DNA from: Actinomadura mexicana
GTDB lineage: Bacteria > Actinomycetota > Actinomycetes > Streptosporangiales > Streptosporangiaceae
Direction: 5' to 3'
Assembly: GCF_900188105.1 (NCBI RefSeq)
Contig: NZ_FZNP01000024.1
Span: forward strand, 31,835 to 95,834
DNA length: 64,000 nt
Every line of letters begins with the position of its first letter. The first letter of the stretch is position 1. The position numbers and the translations under genes were made by a program. The notes beneath the pieces were generated by a model. The model did not search any database. It was given only the letters and a program-made list of their open reading frames with translations, and was not told the DNA's origin. Below, piece after piece: positions 51,887-60,426 of this stretch.

Positions 51887-52503
51887 GACGCGTCTTCGCC
51901 CAGGCCGCGCAGCACGGCCGCCAGGCCCCCGCGGAACTCCTCGTCGGGGCCGAGCCGGCGGCCGTGGTGCGCGGTCCGCGTCAGATGGGGGAACTCGTCG
52001 GCGGGCAGCCCTGCGATCACGGCGGTCCCCTCCCCTTTCAGCCCGGATAGGTGCTCCAACTGGATCGCGCCGATGATGTAGGCGATCAGCGCCCGTAGCG
52101 CGATCGCCGCGCGCGGGCCGGCCAGCCCCGCGTCGGCGAGGATGCCGGCGACCGTCTCGCCCCAGCACAGTGATCCCGCCGAGTCGTGCCTGCGCGTGAG
52201 CGTCAGCGGCATGATCGCCGCGTGGGCGCCGAACGCCTCCCGCAGCCGCAGGGCCATGGTCTCGATCCGCGCCTGCCAGGGCCCCGGGGGCGGCGGCGCT
52301 GGATCGACCTCGGCGTACACCAGGTCGACGACGAGCCCTTCCAGTTCTCCGCGGTCGCGCACGTACCGGTAGAGCGCCATGGTGCTCATCCCGAGTTCCG
52401 TGGCGACGGCGCGCATGGACAGCCCGGCGAGGCCGTCCCGGTCGATGACGGCGAGCGCGGCTCCCGCGAGCCGCTCGGTGCTGAGCGAGCGTGGTCGAGG
52501 CAT
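51883..52503 (-). CDS. TetR family regulator
   Basis: This 206-residue regulator has the HTH LAGLSMRAVATELGMSTMAL and YRYVRDRGELEGL (about 24-60), and a TetR_C_1-like ligand domain (tetracycline-repressor branch). The start is the ATG at 52503. It diverges from the thioredoxin-fold gene at 52570, and the 66 nt between them carry a large inverted repeat overlapping a promoter. It is convergent with the ipd operon but probably controls its divergent neighbour. Confidence 0.88.
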   Translation of the reverse strand: MPRPRSLSTERLAGAALAVIDRDGLAGLSMRAVATELGMSTMALYRYVRDRGELEGLVVDLVYAEVDPAPPPPGPWQARIETMALRLREAFGAHAAIMPLTLTRRHDSAGSLCWGETVAGILADAGLAGPRAAIALRALIAYIIGAIQLEHLSGLKGEGTAVIAGLPADEFPHLTRTAHHGRRLGPDEEFRGGLAAVLRGLGEDAS

Positions 52504-52508
52504 GGCGC

Positions 52509-52556
52509 TTGACAGCGTACGGCATACGCTTACGATCGTAGGCGTACGCCATACTC
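52509..52556 (+). promoter_or_regulatory. Promoter with large inverted repeat (TetR operator)
   Basis: TTGACA (52509-52514) and TACGAT (52531-52536) form a plus-strand promoter with a 16-nt spacer. GTACGGCATACGC (52517-52529) and GCGTACGCCATAC (52542-52554) are inverted copies with two mismatches, and the centre TACGATCGTA is a perfect palindrome. The repressor at 52503 would cover both the -35/-10 region and its own promoter. Confidence 0.7.
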
Positions 52557-52569
52557 TTAAGGAGCGCCC

Positions 52570-53151
52570 ATGCACCTGGCACCCGGTTCCGATGTCCCCG
52601 CGCGGGAGCTGACCCCCGTGAGCGGTCCCCCGATCCCGGTCCCCGACCCCGGCCGCCTCGTCCACCTGCAGTTCCGCCGGTTCGCCGGCTGCCCGATCTG
52701 CAACCTGCACCTGCGCTCGATCGTGCTGCGGCACGGGGAGATCGAGGCCGCCGGGATCGGCGAGGTCGTCGTCTTCCACTCCTCCGCGGAGGAACTGCGC
52801 GAGCACGTCGACGGCCTGCCGTTCCCCGTGGTCGGCGACCCGGCCAAGCGGCTCTACGCCGAGTTCGGCGTCGGGTCGGCGCGGCGCGCCCTGATCGACC
52901 CGCGCGTGTGGTGGACGGTCGTCCGCGCCGTCGCCCGCGGCACCTGGGACATCCTCCGGCGACGTGAGCGGGCTCCCGGACTGTTCCCCGACGGCGGCCG
53001 CTTCGGTCTTCCCGCCGACTTCCTGATCGGACCCGACGGCAGGGTCGTCGCGGCCAAGCACGGCGAGCACGCCTACGACCAGTGGACGGTCGACGAGCTG
53101 CTGGCTCTGGCCGCCCAGACCCCGGCCCCCGGCCGGAGTGCGGCGAGATGA
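52570..53151 (+). CDS. AhpC/TSA-type peroxiredoxin-like protein
   Basis: This 193-residue thioredoxin-fold protein starts at the ATG at 52570 after AAGGAG. It has RRFAGCPICNLHLRSIVLRH, a CxxC in place of the single peroxidatic Cys of classical AhpC, and the usual FPVVGDPAKRLYAEFGV and ADFLIGPDGRVVAAKHGEHA strands. It is likely to reduce peroxides or disulfides. Regulation by the divergent TetR protein suggests response to a small-molecule or redox signal. Confidence 0.85.
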   Translation: MHLAPGSDVPARELTPVSGPPIPVPDPGRLVHLQFRRFAGCPICNLHLRSIVLRHGEIEAAGIGEVVVFHSSAEELREHVDGLPFPVVGDPAKRLYAEFGVGSARRALIDPRVWWTVVRAVARGTWDILRRRERAPGLFPDGGRFGLPADFLIGPDGRVVAAKHGEHAYDQWTVDELLALAAQTPAPGRSAAR

Positions 53152-53182
53152 CCGCCGTCCGGCCGGGGGCGCCTCCCGCGGG

Positions 53183-54163
53183 TCAGCCCCTGACCGCCAG
53201 GACGAGCTTGCCGGTGGTGGCGCCCGACTCGATGCGCTTGTGCGCCTCGGCCGCCTGCGCCAGGGGCAGCTCCTCGACCTGGACCCGCAGGTCGCCGGAA
53301 GCGGCGGCGGCGACCGCGCGGCGCAGGGCACGTCCGGCCTCGGCCGGTGCGACGCCCGCGAACGCCGCGAGGTTGAACCCGGACACCGTCTTGTTGGCGA
53401 ACCACAGCTCGTTCGCCGGGACGCCCACGTCGTCGGCGCCGGACGCGTTGCCCATCACGACCATCCGGCCCATCGGGGCGAGGGCGTCCAGGCTCGCGCG
53501 GCGGGCCGGGCCGCCCACCATGTCCACGACGATGTCGAAGCCCCGTCCGCCGGTGAGGCCCCCGACCTCGCCCGGCAGCGCCTCGCGCAGGACGACGTCG
53601 TCGTAGCCGAACCCGCGCGCGGCCTCGATCTTGGCCGGGCCGCCGACCGTGCCGGCCACCCGGCCGGCGCCGAGCAGCCGGGCGGCCTGGCCGAGCTGGC
53701 TGCCGACGCCCCCGGCGGCCGCGTGCACCAGCACGGCCTCGCCCGGCTCGATGCGCGCGACGCGGTCCAGCACGAGGAACGCGGTGGCCCCGTTGGACGG
53801 GACGGCCGCGGCGACGTCCAGGCCGAGGTCGAGGCCGTCCAGCGGAGCGACGAGGTCGGCGGAGGTGACCGCGACCTCGGCGTAGCCGCCGCTGTCGACG
53901 ATCGTCAGCGCGGCGACGGGCTGGCCCCTGCGCAGCCCCTCGACGTCGGGCCCGACCGCCCGGACGTGCCCGGACACCTCGATGCCGGGGACGAACGGCA
54001 GCGGCACGTCCACGACGCCCCGCCGGTACAGGACCTCGGCGAAGGTCGCGCCCGCGTACGCGACGTCGATGGACACCTGGCCGGGCCCCGGCTCGGGGAC
54101 CTCGACCTCGGCCTGGCGCAGCACGTCCGCGGCGCCGAACTCGGGGATCGTGACGGCCCGCAT
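53183..54163 (-). CDS. Zinc-binding-dehydrogenase family quinone oxidoreductase
   Basis: This 326-residue MDR-family protein lacks the catalytic zinc Cys residues, as in QorA-type NADPH:quinone reductases. It has FGAADVLRQAEVEVPEPGPG, the coenzyme motif LVHAAAGGVGSQLGQAARLL, FDIVVDMVGGPA and an end KRIESGATTGKLVL. Its start overlaps the stop of the aldo/keto reductase gene (ATGA), so both are one transcript and may clear quinones or reactive carbonyls. Confidence 0.92.
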   Translation of the reverse strand: MRAVTIPEFGAADVLRQAEVEVPEPGPGQVSIDVAYAGATFAEVLYRRGVVDVPLPFVPGIEVSGHVRAVGPDVEGLRRGQPVAALTIVDSGGYAEVAVTSADLVAPLDGLDLGLDVAAAVPSNGATAFLVLDRVARIEPGEAVLVHAAAGGVGSQLGQAARLLGAGRVAGTVGGPAKIEAARGFGYDDVVLREALPGEVGGLTGGRGFDIVVDMVGGPARRASLDALAPMGRMVVMGNASGADDVGVPANELWFANKTVSGFNLAAFAGVAPAEAGRALRRAVAAAASGDLRVQVEELPLAQAAEAHKRIESGATTGKLVLAVRG

Positions 54164-55173
54164 CAGTACCGCCCTCCGACGGGCGCGGGGACGCCGTCCA
54201 GCTCGGCGAGGTCGGCCCCGGTGAGGTCCAGCGCCGCGGCACCGGCGTTGTCGCGCAGGTACTTCTGCTTCTTGGTGCCGGGGATCGGGATGACGTGCTC
54301 GCCCTGCGCCAGCGTCCAGGCGATGGCGACCTGCGCCGGCGTGGCGCCGTGCCGCGCGGCGACCGCCTTGACCACGTCGACGATGCGCAGGTTCGCCTTC
54401 AGCGCGTCCTCCTGGAAGCGCGGGTTGCCGCCGCGGAAGTCGGTTTCCTCGAAGTCGGCGGTGGTGACCGTCCCGGTGAGGAAGCCGCGGCCGAGCGGCG
54501 AGAACGGCACGAACGCCGCGCCGTTCGCGGCGCACCAGCCGACCACGTCGCCCGGCCCCTCCGCCGGCCCGGTGGTGTCGCCCGGCAGAGTGCCGGACAT
54601 CCCCCCGGACACGCCCAGTGCGTCGCGGGTCCACAGCGACATCTCCGACTGGACGGCCGCGACCGGGTGGATCGCGTGCGCCTCGGCGGCCTGCGCGACA
54701 CCGACCTCCGACAGGCCCAGCCTGCGGACCTTGCCCTCGGCGACCAGCTCGGCCATCGCGCCCCACGTGTCGGCGAGGGGCACCTGCGGGTCGACCCGGT
54801 GCAGGTAGTACAGGTCGATCGCGTCCGTGCCGAGCCGGCGCAGGCTGTCCTCGGCGGACGCCTTGACGTGCTCCGGCGTCCCGTTCCGGACGAGGTTCCG
54901 GGTGTCCGGCGACTCCACGACCAGGCCCGTCTTGGTGGCGACGACCGCCTCCTCCCGGCGTCCCGCCAGCGCCCGCCCGACGAGGGCCTCGTTGTGGCCG
55001 TCGCCGTAGGGCTGCGCGGTGTCCAGGAACGTCACGCCGAGGTCGAGCGCCTCCCGGATCAGCGCCACCGAGGCGTCGTCGTCGCGCTCCGACTCGGTGT
55101 AGGCCCAGCTCATGCCCATGCACCCGAGCCCGACGGCGCCCACCGGCGTCCCGCCGAAGTCCCGCGTCCTCAT
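54163..55173 (-). CDS. Aldo/keto reductase
   Basis: This 336-residue protein has the AKR13-type start GLGCMGMSWAYTESERDDDA, catalytic Asp51 and Tyr56 in FLDTAQPYG, Lys81 in VATKTG and His in DLYYLHRVD. C-terminal HVIPIPGTKKQKYLRDNAGA is the NADPH-binding end. The ATG at 55173 follows GGAGAC. It is the first gene of the pair with the quinone oxidoreductase, and a MmyB-like regulator gene lies just upstream on the same strand. Confidence 0.93.
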   Translation of the reverse strand: MRTRDFGGTPVGAVGLGCMGMSWAYTESERDDDASVALIREALDLGVTFLDTAQPYGDGHNEALVGRALAGRREEAVVATKTGLVVESPDTRNLVRNGTPEHVKASAEDSLRRLGTDAIDLYYLHRVDPQVPLADTWGAMAELVAEGKVRRLGLSEVGVAQAAEAHAIHPVAAVQSEMSLWTRDALGVSGGMSGTLPGDTTGPAEGPGDVVGWCAANGAAFVPFSPLGRGFLTGTVTTADFEETDFRGGNPRFQEDALKANLRIVDVVKAVAARHGATPAQVAIAWTLAQGEHVIPIPGTKKQKYLRDNAGAAALDLTGADLAELDGVPAPVGGRY

Positions 55174-55280
55174 GATGTCTCCTTCGTTGCCCATGAGGAC
55201 GATCGTGCTGGACGGGCCCGAGGACAGACAGAGTCGGCTCATCCTGGGTGTGGCACCACCACTCTGGGCGGAGGGCCGGG

Positions 55281-56141
55281 TCAGCCGGCGGCGGCGAGGT
55301 CGCGGCGCGCCATCAGCCGTTCGAGGCGCTCCTGCGTGCCGGTGCCGGGACGCGGGTTGTGCAGCACCAGGTGGTGGCCCGGACGGTCGGCGAGCGGCAG
55401 CAGCGTGCCCTCGAAGACCAGCTCGCCCGCGTCCGGGTGCCTGATGCCCTTGACCGCCTGGGCGCCCGCGCTCACCTCGTGGCGGGGCCACAGCTCGGCG
55501 AACTCCGGGCTGACCGCCAGCAGGTCCTCGATGATCCGGCCGAACTCGGGGTCGTCGGGGTAGCGGGCGGCGTCGGCGCGGAAGCGCGCCACGACGTCGG
55601 GCGCGGCGGCGGCCCAGTGGGTGTGCATCGACCGGTACCGGACGTTGGTGAAGTAGGTGACCAGGCAGTTGTGGTCGATGTCGCCGTACCCGAAGACCTC
55701 GCGCGCCGCGTCGTTGATCGCGACGAAGTTCCAGTGCCGGTCGCGGACGTAGGCGGGGCGCGGCGACCAGGCGTCCAGCACCCGCTGCAGCTCGGGCGTG
55801 ATCGGCACGGCGGGGCCCGCCTCCGCCTGCGGCGGGTTCAGCCCGGCGAGCAGGTACAGGTGCTCGCGCTCGGCGCGGTCCAGCCGCAGGGCCCGCGCGA
55901 TCGCGTCGAGGACGTCCCCGGACACCTTGATGTCGCGGCCCTGCTCCAGCCACGTGTACCAGGACACTCCGACCCCCGCGAGGACGGCGACCTCTTCGCG
56001 CCGCAGGCCCGGCGTCCGGCGCCGCCCCGCGTCGGGCATGCCGACGTCGGCGGGGGCGAGGCGGGCGCGGCGGGTGCGCAGGAAGTCGCGCAACTCCTCC
56101 CTGCGGCGGCCGGGGGCTGAGGCGGGGGTCTGGCTGGCCAT
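55281..56141 (-). CDS. MmyB-like XRE regulator
   Basis: This 286-residue regulator has an XRE HTH (LRDFLRTRRARLAPADVGMP, RTPGLRREEVAVLAGVGVSW, YTWLEQGRDIKVS) and a C-terminal MmyB-like ligand domain (WNFVAINDAAREVFGYGDID, YRSMHTHWAAAAPDVVARFR). This architecture often sits beside aldo/keto reductases and SDRs and controls them. Here it lies 107 nt upstream of the AKR/quinone reductase pair on the same strand, so that pair is the likely target. Confidence 0.92.
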   Translation of the reverse strand: MASQTPASAPGRRREELRDFLRTRRARLAPADVGMPDAGRRRTPGLRREEVAVLAGVGVSWYTWLEQGRDIKVSGDVLDAIARALRLDRAEREHLYLLAGLNPPQAEAGPAVPITPELQRVLDAWSPRPAYVRDRHWNFVAINDAAREVFGYGDIDHNCLVTYFTNVRYRSMHTHWAAAAPDVVARFRADAARYPDDPEFGRIIEDLLAVSPEFAELWPRHEVSAGAQAVKGIRHPDAGELVFEGTLLPLADRPGHHLVLHNPRPGTGTQERLERLMARRDLAAAG

Positions 56142-56201
56142 GCCGCCACGATATCCGGCGGCCCGGGGGCGGCGCGGTCGCAGGTCGCGATGGTGCGGCG
56201 G

Positions 56202-56404
56202 TCAGGCGACCGCGCCGGCGGTGCGCAGGGCCGCGATGGCGGCCTCGCCGCGTCCCAGCTCGCGCAGCACGGCGTCGGTGTGCTCGCCGAGTGCCGGGAC
56301 CGGGTCCCCCGCTACGGTCCGCGCGTCCCGTGGCCGGACTTCTCGACCACGATCAGCCGGGGGTCGCGGGCGCGAAGCCCGCCGGCGCCGCCCGCCGCGC
56401 TCAC
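56202..56404 (-). pseudogene. CaiB/BaiF CoA-transferase remnant
   Basis: A GTG at 56404 overlaps the stop of the acyl-CoA dehydrogenase gene and opens a frame reading ARDPRLIVVEKSGHGTRGP, the middle part of class III CoA-transferases, until a TAG at 56314-56312. In another frame the sequence continues VPALGEHTDAVLRELGRGEA and ends AGAVA-stop at 56202, which is the C-terminus of the same family. An internal deletion with a frameshift, and a missing N-terminal half, explain this. A CoA-transferase is a natural partner for the acyl-CoA genes upstream. Confidence 0.75.
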
Positions 56405-57579
56405 CGCTCCTCCAGCAGCCTGCGGCCGATGATCATTTTCTGGATGTCGGCGGTGCCCTCGCCGATCAGGAGCATCGGGGCCTCCCGGTACAGGCGCTCG
56501 ATCTCGTACTCCCTGGAGTAGGCGTAGCCGCCGTGGATGCGGAACGCGTCCTCCACGACCTCCTTGCAGTACTCGCTGGCCAGGTACTTCGCCATCCCGG
56601 CCTCCAGGTCGTTGCGCTCACCGGAGTCCTTGCGGCGCGCCGCCATCACCATCATCTGGTGCGCGGCCTCGACCTTGGTCGCCATCTCGGCCAGGCGGAA
56701 CAGGACGGCCTGGTGCTCGGCGATCGGCCTGCCGAACGTCTCGCGCTGCCGCGCGTAGGCCAGGGCGAGCTCGTAGGCGCGGCGGGCCACGCCGCAGCCG
56801 CGCGCCGCCACGTTGACGCGGCCGACCTCGACGCCGTCCATCATCTGGTAGAAGCCGCGCCCGGGCGTCCCGCCCAGGACCTGCGCGGACGGGATCCGGT
56901 AGGAGTCGAAGAGCAGCTCGGTGGTGTCGACGCCCCTGTACCCCATCTTGTCGATCTTGCCGGGGACGGTGAGGCCGGGCGCGACCTCGCCGAAGCCCGG
57001 GTCCTTGTCGACCAGGAACGTGGCCATGCCCCGGTGCCCCGCGTCGGGGTCGGTCCTGACCAGCGTCGCCACCAGGTTGGCCGAGCCGCCGTTGGTCAGC
57101 CACATCTTCTGGCCGTCGATCACGTAGTCGTCCCCGGCCGGGACGGCGCGGGTCCTGATGGCCGAGACGTCCGAGCCGCAGCCCGGCTCCGACATCGAGA
57201 ACGCGCCGCGGATCTCGCCGGTCGCCATCTTCGGCAGGTAGTGCGCCCGCTGCTCCGCGGTGCCGTGCTGGGCGATCATCCAGGCGACGATGAAGTGGGT
57301 GTTGACGATGCCCGACACGCTCATCCAGCCGCGCGACAGCTCCTCCACCACCAGCGCGTAGGTCAGCAGCGACGCGCCGAGGCCGCCGTGCTCCTCGCCG
57401 ATCGTCAGGCCGAAGAGCCCGAGGTTTTTCATCCCGTCCACGATCGCCTGCGGGTAGGCGTCGGCGTGCTCCAGCTCGGTCGCGACCGGGAGGATCTCCT
57501 TGTCGACGAACGCCCGGACGGTCGCGATGATCTCCCGCTGCTCGTCGGTCAGCCCGTGGGTCTGCTGCAGCCTGCTCAC
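56401..57579 (-). CDS. Acyl-CoA dehydrogenase
   Basis: This 392-residue flavoenzyme oxidises an acyl-CoA to the enoyl-CoA. Marks are GAFSMSEPGCGSDVSAIRTR (FAD/substrate region), MWLTNGGSANLVATLV, KMGYRGVDTTELLFD, RQTFG-type RQRETFGRPIAEHQAV, and the catalytic Glu in LLIGEGTADIQ. The GTG at 57579 follows GGGAGGACC. It lies 13 nt downstream of the enoyl-CoA hydratase gene and precedes the CoA-transferase remnant, so the three formed one catabolic operon. Confidence 0.95.
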   Translation of the reverse strand: MSRLQQTHGLTDEQREIIATVRAFVDKEILPVATELEHADAYPQAIVDGMKNLGLFGLTIGEEHGGLGASLLTYALVVEELSRGWMSVSGIVNTHFIVAWMIAQHGTAEQRAHYLPKMATGEIRGAFSMSEPGCGSDVSAIRTRAVPAGDDYVIDGQKMWLTNGGSANLVATLVRTDPDAGHRGMATFLVDKDPGFGEVAPGLTVPGKIDKMGYRGVDTTELLFDSYRIPSAQVLGGTPGRGFYQMMDGVEVGRVNVAARGCGVARRAYELALAYARQRETFGRPIAEHQAVLFRLAEMATKVEAAHQMMVMAARRKDSGERNDLEAGMAKYLASEYCKEVVEDAFRIHGGYAYSREYEIERLYREAPMLLIGEGTADIQKMIIGRRLLEER

Positions 57580-57592
57580 GTCCCGGTCCTCC

Positions 57593-58393
57593 CTAGCGGC
57601 CCTCGAAGCGCGGCGGGCGGCGCTCGGCGAACGCGGCCCGGCCCTCGGCGAAGTCGGTACTGCCGAACAGGGCGGTCTGCTCCTCCCGCTCGGCCTCCAG
57701 CAGGCGGTCCAGACTCTGGCCGGCGCGGGCCAGGAGGCGCTTGGCGGCGGCGACCGACAGCGGGGCGAGGGCGGCGGCCTCGGAGGCGCGCTCAAGGGCG
57801 GCGTCCAGGGCCGTGCCCGGCGGGGCGAGGGAGTCCGCCAGTCCGATCTCGTAGGCGCGGGACGCGGGCACGGTCTGGCCGAACACCAGCATCTGCTTGG
57901 CGCGGCCCATGCCGACGCGCTGCGGGAGCGTCCAGAGCAGCCCGCCGTCGGCGACGAGGCCGACCTTGCCGAACGCGGCGACGAACCGGGCGTCCTCGGC
58001 GGCGACCACGTGATCGCACACGGCGGCGAGGGAGACGCCGAGTCCGGCGGCGGCGCCCTCGACCGCCGCGATGAACGGCGTCCCGCAGGTCGCGATGAGC
58101 CGGACGGTCTCGTGCACGGGGTCGAGCCGCGCCCGGACGGCGTCCGGTCCGGCGCCCTCCATCGAGCGGACGTCGCCGCCCGCCGAGAACGTCCCCGCCG
58201 CGCCGGTCAGCACGACGGCCCGGACGCCGGGGTCGTCCGCGGCGCGGCGCACCTCCTCCGCGAGCCGCTCGCGCATCGGGATGTCGATCGCGTTGCGGGC
58301 CTCGGGCCGGTTCAGCGTCAGCACCCGCGTCGCCCCGTGGTCGGCTGCGGTGACCGCGGAGCCGCGCGCCGGTTCGGGGTCCCGGTCGTCCAT
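57593..58393 (-). CDS. Enoyl-CoA hydratase/isomerase
   Basis: This 266-residue crotonase has TLNRPEARNAIDIPMRERLA, the oxyanion stretch AAGTFSAGGDVRSME, and VEGAAAGLGVSLAAVCDHVV. At the second catalytic position it has an Asp (GLVADGGLLWTLPQ) where classical hydratases have Glu (PEGG), so isomerase or another crotonase activity is possible. The ATG at 58393 follows AGGAGGG. It is the first gene of the operon with the acyl-CoA dehydrogenase, 66 nt after the GntR gene. Confidence 0.9.
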   Translation of the reverse strand: MDDRDPEPARGSAVTAADHGATRVLTLNRPEARNAIDIPMRERLAEEVRRAADDPGVRAVVLTGAAGTFSAGGDVRSMEGAGPDAVRARLDPVHETVRLIATCGTPFIAAVEGAAAGLGVSLAAVCDHVVAAEDARFVAAFGKVGLVADGGLLWTLPQRVGMGRAKQMLVFGQTVPASRAYEIGLADSLAPPGTALDAALERASEAAALAPLSVAAAKRLLARAGQSLDRLLEAEREEQTALFGSTDFAEGRAAFAERRPPRFEGR

Positions 58394-58409
58394 CAACCCT
58401 CCTGGAAAT

Positions 58410-58428
58410 TTTTTATACGATATGTGAG
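58410..58428. promoter_or_regulatory. AT-rich site before the enoyl-CoA hydratase gene
   Basis: TTTTTTATACGATATGTGAG stands out in high-GC surroundings, 17-35 nt before the hydratase start. A related AT-rich stretch (TTTTCCTATCAAATATATGA, 59228-59247) precedes the plus-strand acyl-CoA dehydrogenase at 59275. Both flank the GntR gene, so they may be its operators, but they share only a loose ATA/GATAT core. Confidence 0.45.
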
Positions 58429-58459
58429 CCACGGGAACCGGGGAAGGGGACCGGGGCCG

Positions 58460-59149
58460 TCAGCCGGGGTGCTCGTTCCAGAAGCCCTGCGCCTCCAGGT
58501 GCACCACGAGCAGCGTCCCCGCGTGCCGGATGTGGGCGCGCATCGCCTGCCGCGCCGAGTCGCCGTCCCCGCCCCGCAGCGCGGCGAGCACGAGGTGGTG
58601 GTCGTCGACCGACGCCTGCGTCCAGCCGTCGATGCTGGAGTAGAAGCGGCTCGGTGCGTACCGCACCACGAGCTGCAGCAGCCAGGACGTCTTGGGCGAG
58701 CCCGCGCACAGGTTGATGATCCGGTGGAACCGGTGGTTGGCGCGCTCGATGGCCGCGGAGTCGCGGGCCTTGGACGCCTCCTCCAGGAGCGCCTGCGTCC
58801 GGTCGAGCGACTCCAGCTCCGCCTCGGTGATCCTCCCGGCGGCGCGGGCGGCCAGCTCGCCGGCGAAGTACGCCTGCGCCTCGAACAGGTCCTGGACGTC
58901 CTGCCGGGTGAGCGGTGCCGGCATGAACCCGCGCCGGGGCTCCAGGGTGACGAAGCCCTCGCCGCGCAGCGACAGCAGGGCCTCCCGGACGGGGGTGACG
59001 CTGATCCCGAGGTCCTCGGCTATGCGCTCCAGGCGGAGGAACTCCCCATGCCTGACCTGGCCCGACATGATGAGGTCACGGACGTAGGCGGCCACCTCGT
59101 CGCTCAGCTGGCGGCGCCGGCCGAGGGCCTGGCCACCGGAAAGTGCCAC
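58460..59149 (-). CDS. GntR/FadR-type regulator
   Basis: This 229-residue regulator has a GntR winged HTH (VAAYVRDLIMSGQVRHGEFL, then IAEDLGISVTPVREALLSLR) and an all-helical FCD domain with the metal/ligand pattern (FHRIINLCAGSP, His residues in DDHHLVLAALRGGDG and RAHIRHAG). It starts at the GTG at 59149 behind GGGAG. It lies between two catabolic acyl-CoA units and most likely controls both in response to an acyl-CoA or carboxylate. Confidence 0.9.
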   Translation of the reverse strand: MALSGGQALGRRRQLSDEVAAYVRDLIMSGQVRHGEFLRLERIAEDLGISVTPVREALLSLRGEGFVTLEPRRGFMPAPLTRQDVQDLFEAQAYFAGELAARAAGRITEAELESLDRTQALLEEASKARDSAAIERANHRFHRIINLCAGSPKTSWLLQLVVRYAPSRFYSSIDGWTQASVDDHHLVLAALRGGDGDSARQAMRAHIRHAGTLLVVHLEAQGFWNEHPG

Positions 59150-59274
59150 TTCATCGTCTCCCGTGCGCCTGGTTGGGGATTCACATTATGGACGGGCGAC
59201 GGCCCGCCCTCCCGTTGACAGCAGGTATTTTCCTATCAAATATATGAAACACAATCCCGGGAGGGAGCGGAGCC

Positions 59275-60426
59275 GTGTTCACGCTCAGCGACGAGGAGCG
59301 CGCCATCGTCGAGGTCGTCGCGGACTTCGTCGACAAGGAGGTCCGCCCGGTCGCCCGGGACCTGGAGCACGCGGGCACCTATCCCGCCCATCTCATCGAC
59401 CGCATGAAGCGGCTCGGCGTCTTCGGCCTCGCCGTGCCCGAGCCGTACGGCGACGTCAGCGTCTCCAAGACCTGCTACGCGCTCGTCACCGAGGAGCTGG
59501 CGCGCGGCTGGATGACGCTCGCGGGCGCGTTCGGCGGGCACACGGTCGTCTCCCACCTGCTCGCCGTGTACGGCACCGCGGAGCAGAAGGCCCGATACCT
59601 GCCCCGGATGGCGACCGGCGAGCTGCGCGCCACGATGGCGCTCACCGAGCCGTCCGGCGGCTCGGACCTGCAGGCCATGGGCACGACCGCGCGCAGGGAC
59701 GGCGACCGGTACCGCGTCGACGGCGCCAAGATGTGGATCACCAACGCGCGTACGTCCGGTCTCATCGCGCTGATGTGCAAGACCGACCCGGCCGCGTCGC
59801 CCCGGCACAGGGGGATCAGCATCCTGCTGGTCGGGAAGGGTCCCGGCCTGACCGTCTCCCGCGACCTGCCGAAGCTCGGCTACCGGGGCGTGGAGAGCTG
59901 CGAGCTGTCCTTCGACGGCTACGAGGCGCCGCTCGACGCCGTGCTCGGCGGCGAGGAGGGGCATGGCTTCGCCCAGATGATGCGCGGCCTCGAAGTCGGC
60001 CGCATCCAGGTCGCGGCGCGCGCTCTCGGCGTCGGGCGCGCCGCCCTGGAGGACTCCCTGCGCTACGCCCAGCAGCGCGAGGCCTTCGGCAAGCCGATCT
60101 GGCAGCACCAGTCCATCGGCAACTACCTCGCCGACATGGCCACCCAGCTGCGGGCGGCCCGGCTGCTCACCCTCGACGCCGCCGAGCGCCTGGACGCGGG
60201 CGAGCGCTGCGACATGGAGGCCGGCATGGCCAAGCTGTACGCGTCGGAAGCGGCGATGCAGATCGCGCTGAACGCGGTCCGCATCCACGGCGCGGCCGGC
60301 TACTCCACCGAGTTCGACGTCGAGCGCTACTTCCGGGACGCCCCGCTGATGATCGTCGGCGAGGGGACCAACGAGATCCAGCGCAACGTGATCGTCCGGC
60401 AGCTCGTCGAGCGACACCGGGCCTAG
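59275..60426 (+). CDS. Acyl-CoA dehydrogenase
   Basis: This 383-residue enzyme has the acyl-CoA dehydrogenase features ATMALTEPSGGSDLQAMGTT, MWITNARTSGLIALM, KLGYRGVESCELSFD, AQQREAFGKPIWQHQSIGN, and the catalytic Glu in IVGEGTNEIQRNV. It is a homologue of the minus-strand acyl-CoA dehydrogenase at 56401 (same MATGE and DKE start features) but not its close copy. The GTG at 59275 follows GGGAGCGGAG. It is a single-gene unit facing the GntR gene; its stop overlaps that of glpK by 4 nt. Confidence 0.95.
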   Translation: MFTLSDEERAIVEVVADFVDKEVRPVARDLEHAGTYPAHLIDRMKRLGVFGLAVPEPYGDVSVSKTCYALVTEELARGWMTLAGAFGGHTVVSHLLAVYGTAEQKARYLPRMATGELRATMALTEPSGGSDLQAMGTTARRDGDRYRVDGAKMWITNARTSGLIALMCKTDPAASPRHRGISILLVGKGPGLTVSRDLPKLGYRGVESCELSFDGYEAPLDAVLGGEEGHGFAQMMRGLEVGRIQVAARALGVGRAALEDSLRYAQQREAFGKPIWQHQSIGNYLADMATQLRAARLLTLDAAERLDAGERCDMEAGMAKLYASEAAMQIALNAVRIHGAAGYSTEFDVERYFRDAPLMIVGEGTNEIQRNVIVRQLVERHRA

